Assembly (NCBI GenBank): GCA_937890485.1
Contig: CALBXN010000190.1
Span: forward strand, 1-21,777
Direction: 5' to 3'
DNA from: an uncultured Treponema sp.
GTDB taxonomy: Bacteria > Spirochaetota > Spirochaetia > Treponematales > Treponemataceae
DNA length: 21,777 nucleotides
Shown: one piece after another, positions 1-6,770 of the stretch
How the letters are laid out: each line of letters begins with the position of its first letter
Numbering within the stretch: position 1 is the first letter of the stretch
The notes under the pieces: model-generated
What the model was told of the DNA's origin: nothing
Database searches by the model: none
Seen by the model: the letters and a program-made list of their open reading frames with translations, nothing else
Position numbers and translations under genes: made by a program

Positions 1-1339
1 CAATACTTTTAAATACATCATCGCCTCTAAAAAGGAAAGCCCCTAACATATCCCGTAATTTTGGGATTAGTTCTAAAGGAGATTCGGCTTCTAAAAATTC
101 TAGGATGCTCATACTTCCTTTTAGAGTTTCTGCATTATCTTGCGAGAAATATCCAATAGAAACGCCACTGCCAAGTTTTACAGTTCCTGAAAAATCTGCA
201 TCGTTGCCAGAAATAATTCTTAGCAAAGTTGATTTTCCTGCACCATTTCGTCCTGCAACAACTAATCTGTCGCCATTTTCGATAACTAAATTTAAATCTT
301 TAATAACATGATTTTCGTAATTTTCAGAAATCCAAGTTTTGTTAAGATTTTCAAGAGTAACAACAAGACGTCCTGAATGTGGAGCTGGTGGAAATGTAAA
401 ATGAATCTTTTTTAGAGTTTCTGGAATTTCGATTCGTTCCATTTTATCAAGCATTTTTTGACGTTCTTGTGCCTGAGCCGCCTTCGTTGCTTTGTAACCA
501 AACCGTCGGATAAAATCTTCTAGTTTACGAATTTCCTCTTGTTGAATTTCATAGCGTGCAATTAAACTTTCAAGTTCAACTTCTCTCACCTTTTCGTAGT
601 GAGAATAATTACCTGGATAACGGTTTAGATTTCCATTAAAAAGTTCATAAACTTCGTTTATTGTAACATCTAAAAAATATCTATCGTGACTAACTAAAAG
701 AAATCCACCCTTAAAATCTTTCAAAAATTGTTCTAGCCAAGAACGAGCTTCAATATCAAGATAGTTTGTAGGTTCGTCCAACAAAAGAATATCTGGTTTT
801 GCAAGAAGTGCTTTTGCCAATGCAATTCGCATCTGCCATCCACCAGAAAATTCTTCTACACGGCGCTCCAAATCAGAAAGTTCAAAACCAAGTCCGATTA
901 AAATTTGTTGAGCAATAACATCTTTTCTGTACCAATCAATTTCTTCCAGTTTTTCTTGAATTTCGTGATGTCGCTCTAAAAGTTTATCTTGTGCGCTAGT
1001 TTTTTGAGGAGAAGTAAGTTGCTCTGCAATTTGTTCCATTTCAGCAACTAAATCGTAACCAAACTGAAATCCTTTATCAGCTTCTTCTTTTAGAGTACAA
1101 CCTGTGTGAACAATTCCAGACTGAGGAAGATATCCAATTCGAGTTCCTTTTTCAAAAGCTCTATCACCAGAATCTGCTGTAACAAGACCAGCAAGAACTT
1201 TCATTAAAGTAGATTTTCCACTTCCGTTAGCACCTGTTAATGCAGCTTTTGTTCCCGCACTTAAATTTATAGAAACATCTTTTAAAATATCTCGATCCCC
1301 AAAAGCCAAAGACACTTTAGAAAATTGAACAAACGACAC
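1..1339 (-). CDS. ABC-F family ATP-binding protein, partial (3' end off the left edge)
   Basis: About 446 codons are visible; the C-terminus lies outside the window. It is a soluble tandem ABC ATPase of the ABC-F family (Uup/YkpA/YdiF type), whose members act on ribosomes and not as transporters. Visible in order: Walker A GANGSGKST (residues 36-44), an ABC-F-type signature FSGGWQMR, Walker B with LLLDEPTNYLD, the charged helical linker between the two domains, and the second Walker A GRNGAGKST. The second signature and Walker B are missing only because the window ends. I chose a GTG start at 1337-1339: it is preceded by GGGGAAG at a normal distance, and the protein then begins MSFVQFSKVSLAFG, the usual start of a first ABC domain. 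It lies 38 nt after the SH3b lipoprotein on the same strand with no terminator visible, so it may be read from the sigma-factor operon. The exact ABC-F subgroup cannot be decided from this fragment. Confidence 0.93.
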   Translation of the reverse strand, partial: MSFVQFSKVSLAFGDRDILKDVSINLSAGTKAALTGANGSGKSTLMKVLAGLVTADSGDRAFEKGTRIGYLPQSGIVHTGCTLKEEADKGFQFGYDLVAEMEQIAEQLTSPQKTSAQDKLLERHHEIQEKLEEIDWYRKDVIAQQILIGLGFELSDLERRVEEFSGGWQMRIALAKALLAKPDILLLDEPTNYLDIEARSWLEQFLKDFKGGFLLVSHDRYFLDVTINEVYELFNGNLNRYPGNYSHYEKVREVELESLIARYEIQQEEIRKLEDFIRRFGYKATKAAQAQERQKMLDKMERIEIPETLKKIHFTFPPAPHSGRLVVTLENLNKTWISENYENHVIKDLNLVIENGDRLVVAGRNGAGKSTLLRIISGNDADFSGTVKLGSGVSIGYFSQDNAETLKGSMSILEFLEAESPLELIPKLRDMLGAFLFRGDDVFKSI

Positions 1340-1377
1340 GAATCTTCCCCTTAAAAATTAATCCACTTGAAAATTAA

Positions 1378-2694
1378 TTATTTTGCAAAATACATTACAA
1401 CAGGATTTGAACTTCTATCAACGGCTAGAGATTTTTTAAACTGTGCTCTTTGAGCATCTTCTAAGCGAAGTCCATCGTTTTCCAATTTATAGAAGAAATT
1501 GATTTTTCTAGCATTTTCGTCAAAGGTTAAAGTTAACACTCCATCAAATTCTTCTTTTAAGGATTCACCAAGGAAGTAGCCCAAAGCAACAGAACCTGTA
1601 ACTCCTGAGTTTTCTGGAATTAAAGAAGGTGTAAGCAAGGAATAACCTGTCCATGCAAAACCGAAATCTTCTGTAAACTCAATTGTTCCATAGTTTGAAC
1701 TTGAAAAAGAAGGTCCTGCAGAAACAATTTTATCAAAAATAGATTTTCTGCGTTCTTGTTCTTTTGCAATTACTTCATTAATATCTGTTGATAAAGTAAC
1801 AAAGTTGAAAGAAGATGGCATTCCCAATTCATCAATGTATTGAACTACAATAAAAGATGAAGAACGAACTGTCATTTTAAATCCAGTATCATCAAATTGA
1901 TAAACATTGCTACCAACTTTTGAAAGTCCTTTATAAGAAGCCTTTTCTTTTAAACCGTTTATGTTAATAGAAACTTCGCCAGAAACAAATCCTGTATCAA
2001 ATTTATAATAAGGACTCATTGCACCTAAATCAATTCTTCCAGTTCTTATCATATCTGCATAACTTTCTGGATACCAAGTTGCAGTAAGAATTTTAGTTAA
2101 ATATTCATCAATTACAAAAGCATCTGAATCAGAAGATGAATCTTTTTGTTCATCTCGTTCATCAAAAACATTAAGATTGTAAGAAAAACACCAACCTATA
2201 GTTCCATCATTAGTTAAAACTCTAAGCCAATCACCTTGTAAAGCAGATTTCCCAGCCATAACTGCCGAACCTTCACCTTTATACAAAACACGAATAATTT
2301 CACTTTCGCGTAAACGATAAACTTGACGAGCAGTATTTACAGGTTCATGACGGATAGGAAGCCCATCAAGCTTAACTTTGGCATACTTTCGCTGATATTC
2401 AGCATATTTTTCTGATAAAATATTTACATCCTTTTTTGAACAAGGTTCAGAAATTTGCCAAAGAGGAACTTCGCACTTTTTATCAGTTTCTGGAATACCA
2501 ATTACATAGGATTGAGTTATATTAGATTTTATATATACAGGAACAATCATTCCGTCCGTTAAATTTTGTTCAGGTAAAGACCATAAAACAACAGAATATC
2601 CCATAAGTCTAGAACAAGAATTAAACGAAAAAATTGTACACAATAATACAGTTATTAAAACAAATAATCTTATAGCTTTCATAACGAATAGCAT
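1378..2694 (-). CDS. SH3b-domain lipoprotein of the sigma/caspase operon
   Basis: Last gene of the sigma-anti-sigma-caspase unit. The N-terminus is a lipoprotein-like signal with hydrophobic core and FNSC (Cys27 from the first ATG), a relaxed lipobox of the kind spirochaetes tolerate. Residues about 107-178 look like a bacterial SH3 domain (LPIRHEP, later GDWLRVL and GTIGWCF), a fold that usually binds peptidoglycan peptides or proteins. An acidic Ser-rich linker follows, then about 240 residues I do not recognise. The start is uncertain: ATG at 2694 gives MLFVMKAIRLF, while ATG at 2682 gives MKAIRLF, a more typical signal start. Neither has a clear Shine-Dalgarno sequence. A six-codon frame from 2699 ends in TGA overlapping the 2682 ATG, so translation may be coupled to the caspase gene, which stops 9 nt upstream. 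Probable role: envelope-anchored partner of the caspase-like protein. Function is inferred. Confidence 0.82.
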   Translation of the reverse strand: MLFVMKAIRLFVLITVLLCTIFSFNSCSRLMGYSVVLWSLPEQNLTDGMIVPVYIKSNITQSYVIGIPETDKKCEVPLWQISEPCSKKDVNILSEKYAEYQRKYAKVKLDGLPIRHEPVNTARQVYRLRESEIIRVLYKGEGSAVMAGKSALQGDWLRVLTNDGTIGWCFSYNLNVFDERDEQKDSSSDSDAFVIDEYLTKILTATWYPESYADMIRTGRIDLGAMSPYYKFDTGFVSGEVSININGLKEKASYKGLSKVGSNVYQFDDTGFKMTVRSSSFIVVQYIDELGMPSSFNFVTLSTDINEVIAKEQERRKSIFDKIVSAGPSFSSSNYGTIEFTEDFGFAWTGYSLLTPSLIPENSGVTGSVALGYFLGESLKEEFDGVLTLTFDENARKINFFYKLENDGLRLEDAQRAQFKKSLAVDRSSNPVVMYFAK

Positions 2695-2703
2695 ATCATA
2701 TTT

Positions 2704-3948
2704 TTATTTCTTCTGCAATTTATTAATGGTATCCATTGCATTATTGCGAATATCCTCCAAATTACCATTTAAGTCAAAAAATTTATCGGCACTTTCTGTT
2801 TCAGGTAAATCTTTGTAAATATCATTTCTATTTTCAGAAGAAGGCTGTTCATTTTGAATAAAAGTTCCTCCTCGTGTTCTTGTATCCGTAGTATTAACCT
2901 TTTTGAATTTTTTAGCCAACAAAGAAACAGAACGACCTGCTTTTAATTTCACATTAGATTCAAAGGTCTGATTTTCTTGAATCATCGTAACTTTGTAATT
3001 TCCAGATGATAAAGCTAAAGGAATTGAATTTCCTGCTGATTTTTTGATTTCAGAAATGAGAACTCCTGTGTCGTTATTGCGAATGTAGATTTTTCCTTGT
3101 AAATCTGAATTTAAAACTAAAATTGATTCTGCTGTAGAAATATCTGACAAAACTAAATCTCCAGACCCAACCAAAGTTATGTCAAAAGATGGATGTTGAG
3201 TACCAATTGTACTTTGTTCTGTTTGAGAAAGTGTTTCGTTGAAAGCATAATGATATAATTCATTTAGTGAAATTTTATTATCTCCAGAACTATCTGCAGC
3301 CCCTCGTAAGCCTGTAATCAATGCATGAGTAAAAAAAGATGACTGAATTAAGTCCGATTCTTGCGAAGCTTCACTTTCGGAACTTGATGAAAGATAAGCA
3401 TGACCGGAAACAACAGAAGATTCGTCAACTAAAAATGATTTTTGTCTAGAACCACCTTTTGCACGAATAAAATTTCCAGAAAAACAAGAATCTAGCATAA
3501 CAACATGAATATCAGAAGGAACAGAATTTATTGCACTTTTTAACTGACTATATCCGTAAGATTCTTCACCGAGTAAAAGTGCATTCTCGTCAGAATGTCC
3601 AGAATAATAAAAGATAAATTCTGTTCGGCGAGCAGTTTCTTTTGCAGAATTTACTTTTTCAGCAAATTTTTGCAAAGCTTTTTCTACTTCAATCTGATTT
3701 GGTTCAGTTAAAATTATAGAATTTTTGCTATCAATACCGCCAATTTCTTGCATTGTATTTTTTAATTTTTCTGCGTCACTTGCAGCATATCTTAAAACTT
3801 CTCGCTCTTTTCCACCGTTATTTGCCGCAACATAAAGAGCAAATCGTTCGACAGCAACTGATTCAGAATTTTCATTTGCAAACAAAAATGAATGAGATAT
3901 TAGAAAAAAACTAACACACAATAAAGTTAATTTTGATAATTTCTTCAT
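2704..3948 (-). CDS. Secreted caspase-like cysteine peptidase (C14 family) with C-terminal beta domain
   Basis: 414 residues. Residues 1-24 are a Sec signal peptide ending FLFA, so the enzyme acts outside the cytoplasm. Residues about 32-260 are a caspase/metacaspase-like p20 domain. The catalytic dyad is present: His118 in YYSGHSD and Cys155 in LDSCFSG, each at the end of a hydrophobic strand. Residues 219-230 (DSSGDNKISLNE) form an EF-hand-like acidic loop just before the end of the catalytic domain. Residues about 272-345 look like a small beta-sandwich, with the SGNYKV and LKAGRSVSL pattern seen in PEGA-like or carboxypeptidase-regulatory domains; the last 60 residues are polar and probably flexible. 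The start is well supported by GGGGAG upstream of ATG. It lies 26 nt after the membrane protein gene and 9 nt before the SH3b lipoprotein, so it belongs to the ECF-sigma operon. Bacterial C14 enzymes usually cleave after Arg/Lys or Asp; specificity here is unknown. Confidence 0.9.
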   Translation of the reverse strand: MKKLSKLTLLCVSFFLISHSFLFANENSESVAVERFALYVAANNGGKEREVLRYAASDAEKLKNTMQEIGGIDSKNSIILTEPNQIEVEKALQKFAEKVNSAKETARRTEFIFYYSGHSDENALLLGEESYGYSQLKSAINSVPSDIHVVMLDSCFSGNFIRAKGGSRQKSFLVDESSVVSGHAYLSSSSESEASQESDLIQSSFFTHALITGLRGAADSSGDNKISLNELYHYAFNETLSQTEQSTIGTQHPSFDITLVGSGDLVLSDISTAESILVLNSDLQGKIYIRNNDTGVLISEIKKSAGNSIPLALSSGNYKVTMIQENQTFESNVKLKAGRSVSLLAKKFKKVNTTDTRTRGGTFIQNEQPSSENRNDIYKDLPETESADKFFDLNGNLEDIRNNAMDTINKLQKK

Positions 3949-3974
3949 AAAAGCTCCCCAATTAAATCAGAAAA

Positions 3975-4736
3975 TTACTTTACCAACATAATATCAGAAA
4001 TTGAAACTTCACTTCCTACAAGTTCGGAAAGTTCTTCAATATCAATTTTACCAGAAATCCCTGAAATTGAAAGTAAAAAATCTTCTATACTATCTAAAGA
4101 AAATTCTTTGCTAGAAGTTACAAGATAAAATCTTTCAAAAGCTGGTGCATCGTCAAGTTTGTAAGAATATGAAAGAGGGAATTCACCACCTTTTTCTAAC
4201 AAAGCAGAATCTGTGCTATCTTCTGGAAAATGTGAAGTTACAACTCCGTTTCCGTCAACTGAAACAATGAGAGCATATTCTGGGTCGGCACAAACATAAC
4301 TAAGTTGTAAAATATCTCCTTCCGAAACTTTTGTTCCGTTTGTAAGACGAACAGCTTTTCCGTTTTCGTTACGATAAACAAATAAAGCACTGGATTTTCC
4401 TTTTAAGCGAATTGCACTTTCGCCTTCAAAAACGCTATCGTAAACTTTTGTAGAATTTGAAAAAGATAGAGGTAAAATTAAAGCTAAAGCCAAAACAGCA
4501 GCAACAGCACTAAATTTAAACACGAAAGATGGCTTTATGGTAAAACTTCCTTTTTTAGAAGTAGTTGATTGAGAAAGTTTATTTTCAACAAGAGATTTTA
4601 CAAAATCACTAGAATATTTTTCTAAAATTTCTTTATCAGAATTAATTAATTTATCATTTTCTTCTTGAGTAAGATTTTCTGTTTTATCTTTAATTTCTTC
4701 ACCAAGATGTAATTTTTCTTTGTCTAAAGTTTTCAC
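3975..4736 (-). CDS. Single-pass membrane protein, probable anti-sigma factor/extracytoplasmic sensor (DUF4384-like)
   Basis: 253 residues, directly after the ECF sigma gene. A charged cytoplasmic N-terminus (1-70) leads into one membrane helix at about 72-93. The extracytoplasmic part (about 100-210) has the pattern of DUF4384-like domains: a ligand-facing strand, then KVSEGDILQLSYV, then ALIVSVDGNGVVTSHFP. This layout, next to a sigma factor, is typical of a membrane anti-sigma factor with an outside sensor. No zinc motif (HxxxCxxC) is visible, so it is not a ZAS-type anti-sigma. The start codon is GTG (4734-4736); GGAGAA inside the last codons of the sigma gene serves as its ribosome binding site and only 3 nt separate the genes, so the two are probably made in balance. 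DUF4384 domains are often found with bacterial caspases, which fits the next gene. The anti-sigma role is an inference. Confidence 0.8.
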   Translation of the reverse strand: MKTLDKEKLHLGEEIKDKTENLTQEENDKLINSDKEILEKYSSDFVKSLVENKLSQSTTSKKGSFTIKPSFVFKFSAVAAVLALALILPLSFSNSTKVYDSVFEGESAIRLKGKSSALFVYRNENGKAVRLTNGTKVSEGDILQLSYVCADPEYALIVSVDGNGVVTSHFPEDSTDSALLEKGGEFPLSYSYKLDDAPAFERFYLVTSSKEFSLDSIEDFLLSISGISGKIDIEELSELVGSEVSISDIMLVK

Positions 4737-4739
4737 TTG

Positions 4740-5243
4740 TTATTCTCCTACACATTGTTTTGCATGATTTCGTAAAACTGAAAGTCGTTTACGAACCCCA
4801 GATACAGACATATTCATCATTTTTGCAGTTTCTTCCAAAGTTAAACCGTCAACATAATGAAGAATTGCCATATCCCTTGTAGTTGATTTTGTTTCATTGA
4901 AAATATAATCCAACAACAAAGAAGTATTTGTTATCTCCTCATGATAAGGTGAATTATCAGCAATTTCTTGCAAGATATTATCTATTTGAGAAGTATAACG
5001 CACTTTATCAGAACGGATTTTATTCAAGCAAACTCTAGTTGCAGTGGTATAGAATAAACTTGCACAAACTCCGTCTAGTTTTTCTCTGTGTTCGATGATT
5101 CTTACAAAAACATCTTGCATGCAATCAAATGCTTTTTCTTCATCTTTCAGTATATATTGGCACCTACGCATTACCATCGGACCAAATTTTCTATAAAGAC
5201 TATCAAAATCATCCAGAGTAATTTGATTTTCGTTTTTTTTCAT
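4740..5243 (-). CDS. ECF-type RNA polymerase sigma factor
   Basis: 167 residues, the usual size for an extracytoplasmic-function sigma factor (only regions 2 and 4). Region 2 spans about residues 14-80, with the helix DCMQDVFVRIIEH that contacts core polymerase and the -10 strand. Region 4 spans about 107-160 with a helix-turn-helix (LTLEETAKMMNMSVSGVRKR) that reads the -35 element. First gene of the four-gene unit with the membrane protein, the caspase-like peptidase and the SH3b lipoprotein. Its own promoter looks like ordinary sigma70 (TTGTTT-17-TTATAC), and an 8-bp inverted repeat covers the spacer, so a separate repressor or activator may control it. I see no obvious second ECF-type promoter copy in the window. 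Its target genes cannot be named from this sequence. Confidence 0.92.
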   Translation of the reverse strand: MKKNENQITLDDFDSLYRKFGPMVMRRCQYILKDEEKAFDCMQDVFVRIIEHREKLDGVCASLFYTTATRVCLNKIRSDKVRYTSQIDNILQEIADNSPYHEEITNTSLLLDYIFNETKSTTRDMAILHYVDGLTLEETAKMMNMSVSGVRKRLSVLRNHAKQCVGE

Positions 5244-5263
5244 TTTAGAAATATTTCCTTGTC

Positions 5264-5292
5264 GTATAATTTAACACTTTTAATCAAAACAA
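5264..5292 (-). promoter_or_regulatory. sigma70-like promoter of the ECF sigma/caspase operon
   Basis: On the minus strand TTGTTT (5287-5292) and TTATAC (5264-5269) are separated by 17 nt. Transcription would start near 5257-5260, leaving a leader of about 15 nt before the sigma-factor ATG at 5243. AAGGA lies in that leader but further from the ATG than usual. Confidence 0.55.
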
Positions 5293-5298
5293 GTGTTA
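5272..5298. promoter_or_regulatory. Operator-like inverted repeat over the sigma-operon promoter
   Basis: TAACACTT (5272-5279) and AAGTGTTA (5291-5298) are perfect inverted copies with an 11-nt centre. The repeat fills the -35/-10 spacer of the minus-strand promoter and lies about 30 nt upstream of the -35 box of the divergent gene. It is upstream of both predicted transcript starts, so it should act as DNA, as a site for a dimeric regulator, and not as an RNA hairpin. Confidence 0.5.
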
Positions 5299-5327
5299 CT
5301 TTTAATTTTCATAAAGAAGAAAAATTA

Positions 5328-5356
5328 TTGCCTACCTCTTATTTTTTTTATATTAT
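5328..5356 (+). promoter_or_regulatory. Promoter giving a leaderless transcript for the 5363 gene
   Basis: TTGCCT (5328-5333), 17 nt, TATTAT (5351-5356). The ATG of the gene begins 7 nt after the -10 box, where transcription would be expected to start, and no Shine-Dalgarno sequence precedes it. Confidence 0.5.
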
Positions 5357-5362
5357 AATAGA

Positions 5363-5905
5363 ATGAACTATCTTACAATAATTATTAATAGCGTTTCTTT
5401 ATTATTGATTGCATTTCTTTGTTTAACAATAAAACCAAGAATAAAAAAACTTTCTGACTCTTTTGGGGAATGTTTACTTCCATTATCACGAAAAAATAAT
5501 TTTCTTTCAATTATTGTAATCATCGCTGCTATTGGAATGGTAACTTTACAGTTTTTTAGACAATTTCAATTTTACATGATGATAATTATTGATGCGGTTG
5601 CAGTTTTGGGAACAGAAATTTGTATAAAAGATTTTATTGTATTCAAAACTGCTGGTGTTTACGAAAAAGCTCTTGTTACAGACGGAAGAATTATTTACCG
5701 AGATGATATTATCGCCTTTCCTACCCTTGAATACGAAAATTCTGAAGAATATCTAAAAGAAAAAATGGAAGATGAATATTCTGAAGATGCCCTAGAAACA
5801 GCTCAGAGAACATTAAAAATCGTAACAAATTCTAGTGGCGAAATTTACACATATTTTGCTAGTAAAGAAGAACGAAACAAAGTAGTAGAGCTTTTAACAA
5901 AATAA
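5363..5905 (+). CDS. Small membrane protein of unknown function, three TM segments
   Basis: 180 residues with three likely membrane helices at about 4-23, 47-64 and 69-87, followed by a cytoplasmic or periplasmic domain of about 90 residues. The C-terminal domain runs from a GVYEKALVTDGRIIYRDDI stretch to a final helix KEERNKVVELLTK; that pattern weakly recalls DUF5673/PH-like membrane-associated domains, but I would not name it. There is no ribosome binding site: the ATG is 7 nt downstream of a -10 box, so the mRNA is probably leaderless. The gene is divergent from the ECF sigma operon and shares a 119-nt intergenic region with an inverted repeat, so the two could be co-regulated. Its stop codon overlaps the left end of the palindromic element that follows. 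Confidence 0.72.
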   Translation: MNYLTIIINSVSLLLIAFLCLTIKPRIKKLSDSFGECLLPLSRKNNFLSIIVIIAAIGMVTLQFFRQFQFYMMIIIDAVAVLGTEICIKDFIVFKTAGVYEKALVTDGRIIYRDDIIAFPTLEYENSEEYLKEKMEDEYSEDALETAQRTLKIVTNSSGEIYTYFASKEERNKVVELLTK

Positions 5906-6065
5906 AGCAAGAAGAAAATTTTGTAAATGCAGAATTTTCAGCCAACGCTTTCGACGGAAAATCCCCAGTTCGTTAGTGCTGCGCTTACGCTTGCAAGACT
6001 TCACTGTGTCATTCCCCGTCTACGCGTTGGCTACAATTTTGTGTTTACTCATTGTTTCTTGCTTT
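5904..6065. repeat. Large imperfect palindromic element (MITE-like or structured RNA)
   Basis: The ends are a perfect 10-bp inverted repeat: AAAGCAAGAA (5904-5913) and TTCTTGCTTT (6056-6065). Inside, AGCCAACGC (5940-5948) pairs with GCGTTGGCT (6024-6032), and GACGG (5953-5957) with CCGTC (6016-6020). Loosely matching AT-rich arms (26 and 23 nt) connect the outer and inner blocks. The core 5940-6032 is 50 G+C of 93 by hand count, much richer than the flanks. No open frame of useful length crosses it. It may be a small palindromic repeat family (MITE/REP-like), a structured RNA, or a terminator for the upstream gene. No second copy is visible in this window. Confidence 0.6.
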
Positions 6066-6164
6066 GTTTGCGACATGTGGGTAAAAGTGGCTGTATGAAA
6101 TAAAAGCGAAATTTTCAAAGGCATTTGTTGGCGAAGATTGGTACAGAGTTGCTTTAAAACAAAA

Positions 6165-6194
6165 AAAAGCACCCTTGCAATGAAGAGTGCTTTT
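6165..6194 (-). terminator. Rho-independent terminator of the 6219 lipoprotein gene
   Basis: AAAAGCAC (6165-6172) pairs with GTGCTTTT (6187-6194); three further pairs follow after one mismatch, with a 6-nt loop. Read on the minus strand the stem is followed by a run of eight T, so it ends the lipoprotein transcript 25 nt after its stop. On the plus strand the T run is shorter. The interval 6066-6164 holds nothing I recognise. Confidence 0.85.
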
Positions 6195-6218
6195 GTAAGA
6201 AAATGTATCAGTTACTAA

Positions 6219-6581
6219 TTATTTTTTTGTGTATGTCCAATAAAAGTCGTCTTCTGTTTCTTCATCGTCATCGAAGAGGTAATACATTTTCATTTCACTT
6301 CCAGTAATGTCTACTCTAAATTCATAGATTTCAACACCTAGTATAGAAAGAGTTACGATATCTTCTTCAACTACCCAATCATAAGTAGTAGTAGAACCAG
6401 AAAGATTGCCATTTACATAATATGAATACACACATTCATTATTTCTTTTGAATTCCCAACTATCACCTTGAGCACCATCTGCCCATTCTCTTTCCCATGT
6501 TCCAATTAATTGTGAGTTAAGACCACATCCAACAAATGACATAGCAACTAATACTAATGCCACGATAGCTAATTTTTTCAT
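6219..6581 (-). CDS. Small lipoprotein, lipocalin-like (GTW-type) beta protein
   Basis: 120 residues. The N-terminus MKKLAIVALVLVAMSFVGC is a lipoprotein signal with Cys19 as the lipid site. The mature part begins QLIGTWERE, and runs as short alternating strands ending in FYWTYTKK. A GTW start followed by SWEFKRNNECVY is common in small lipocalin-like lipoproteins (DUF5640-type), which may bind hydrophobic ligands or serve structural roles; the assignment is a pattern match only. The start is firm: AAGGGG lies 7 nt upstream of ATG. The gene is monocistronic, with a near-consensus promoter overlapped by an inverted repeat, a hairpin at the very 5' end of the mRNA, a second hairpin that presents the ribosome binding site, and its own terminator. 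Such a full set of control signals suggests a strongly expressed or conditionally induced surface/periplasmic protein. Confidence 0.85.
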   Translation of the reverse strand: MKKLAIVALVLVAMSFVGCGLNSQLIGTWEREWADGAQGDSWEFKRNNECVYSYYVNGNLSGSTTTYDWVVEEDIVTLSILGVEIYEFRVDITGSEMKMYYLFDDDEETEDDFYWTYTKK

Positions 6582-6599
6582 AATACAACCCCTTGTATT
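6582..6599 (-). promoter_or_regulatory. mRNA hairpin presenting the Shine-Dalgarno sequence in its loop
   Basis: On the minus strand AATACAA and TTGTATT form a 7-bp stem around a GGGG loop, and the stem ends directly at the ATG. The loop is the core of the ribosome binding site, so folding could either display it or restrict access to it. Confidence 0.5.
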
Positions 6600-6614
6600 T
6601 AAAATAAGTTATTT

Positions 6615-6632
6615 CACCTCTCCCAAGAGGTG
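6615..6632 (-). promoter_or_regulatory. 5'-end hairpin of the lipoprotein mRNA
   Basis: CACCTCT and AGAGGTG pair perfectly (7 bp, 4-nt loop). The predicted transcript start is near 6634, so the stem begins at about the third nucleotide of the mRNA. Such 5'-terminal stems commonly slow RNA decay. No T run follows, so it is not a terminator. Confidence 0.5.
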
Positions 6633-6640
6633 TTAAGTCT

Positions 6641-6669
6641 ATTATACGATTTTATATATAAATCGTCAA
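6641..6669 (-). promoter_or_regulatory. Strong sigma70-type promoter with overlapping inverted repeat
   Basis: TTGACG (6664-6669), 17 nt, TATAAT (6641-6646) on the minus strand. ACGATTT (6646-6652) and AAATCGT (6660-6666) are perfect inverted copies around a TATATAT centre, filling the spacer and touching both boxes, as an operator for a dimeric repressor would. Confidence 0.75.
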
Positions 6670-6770
6670 GAGAAAAAATAATAAATTTTTAAATAGGAAG
6701 TTTTAGAATTTTTTTGATGATTTTTTTAGAAATTACATTTAAAATCGCATTTTTTCTTGATAATAAAGGT

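Noticed and set aside
105..311. Open plus-strand frame of 68 codons
   Set aside because: It lies wholly antisense to the ABC-F gene, which has firm Walker motifs in the other strand; no ribosome site or domain.
5088..5366. Plus-strand frame reading into the 5363 gene region
   Set aside because: It is antisense to the ECF sigma gene over its first half and crosses the promoters of both divergent genes.
6085..6183. Protein-like frame (about 32 codons, with WLYEIKAKF and GEDWYRVALK) between the palindrome and the terminator
   Set aside because: No start codon and stops on both sides. It could be a gene remnant, but I could not link it to any family, so it is not listed as a pseudogene.
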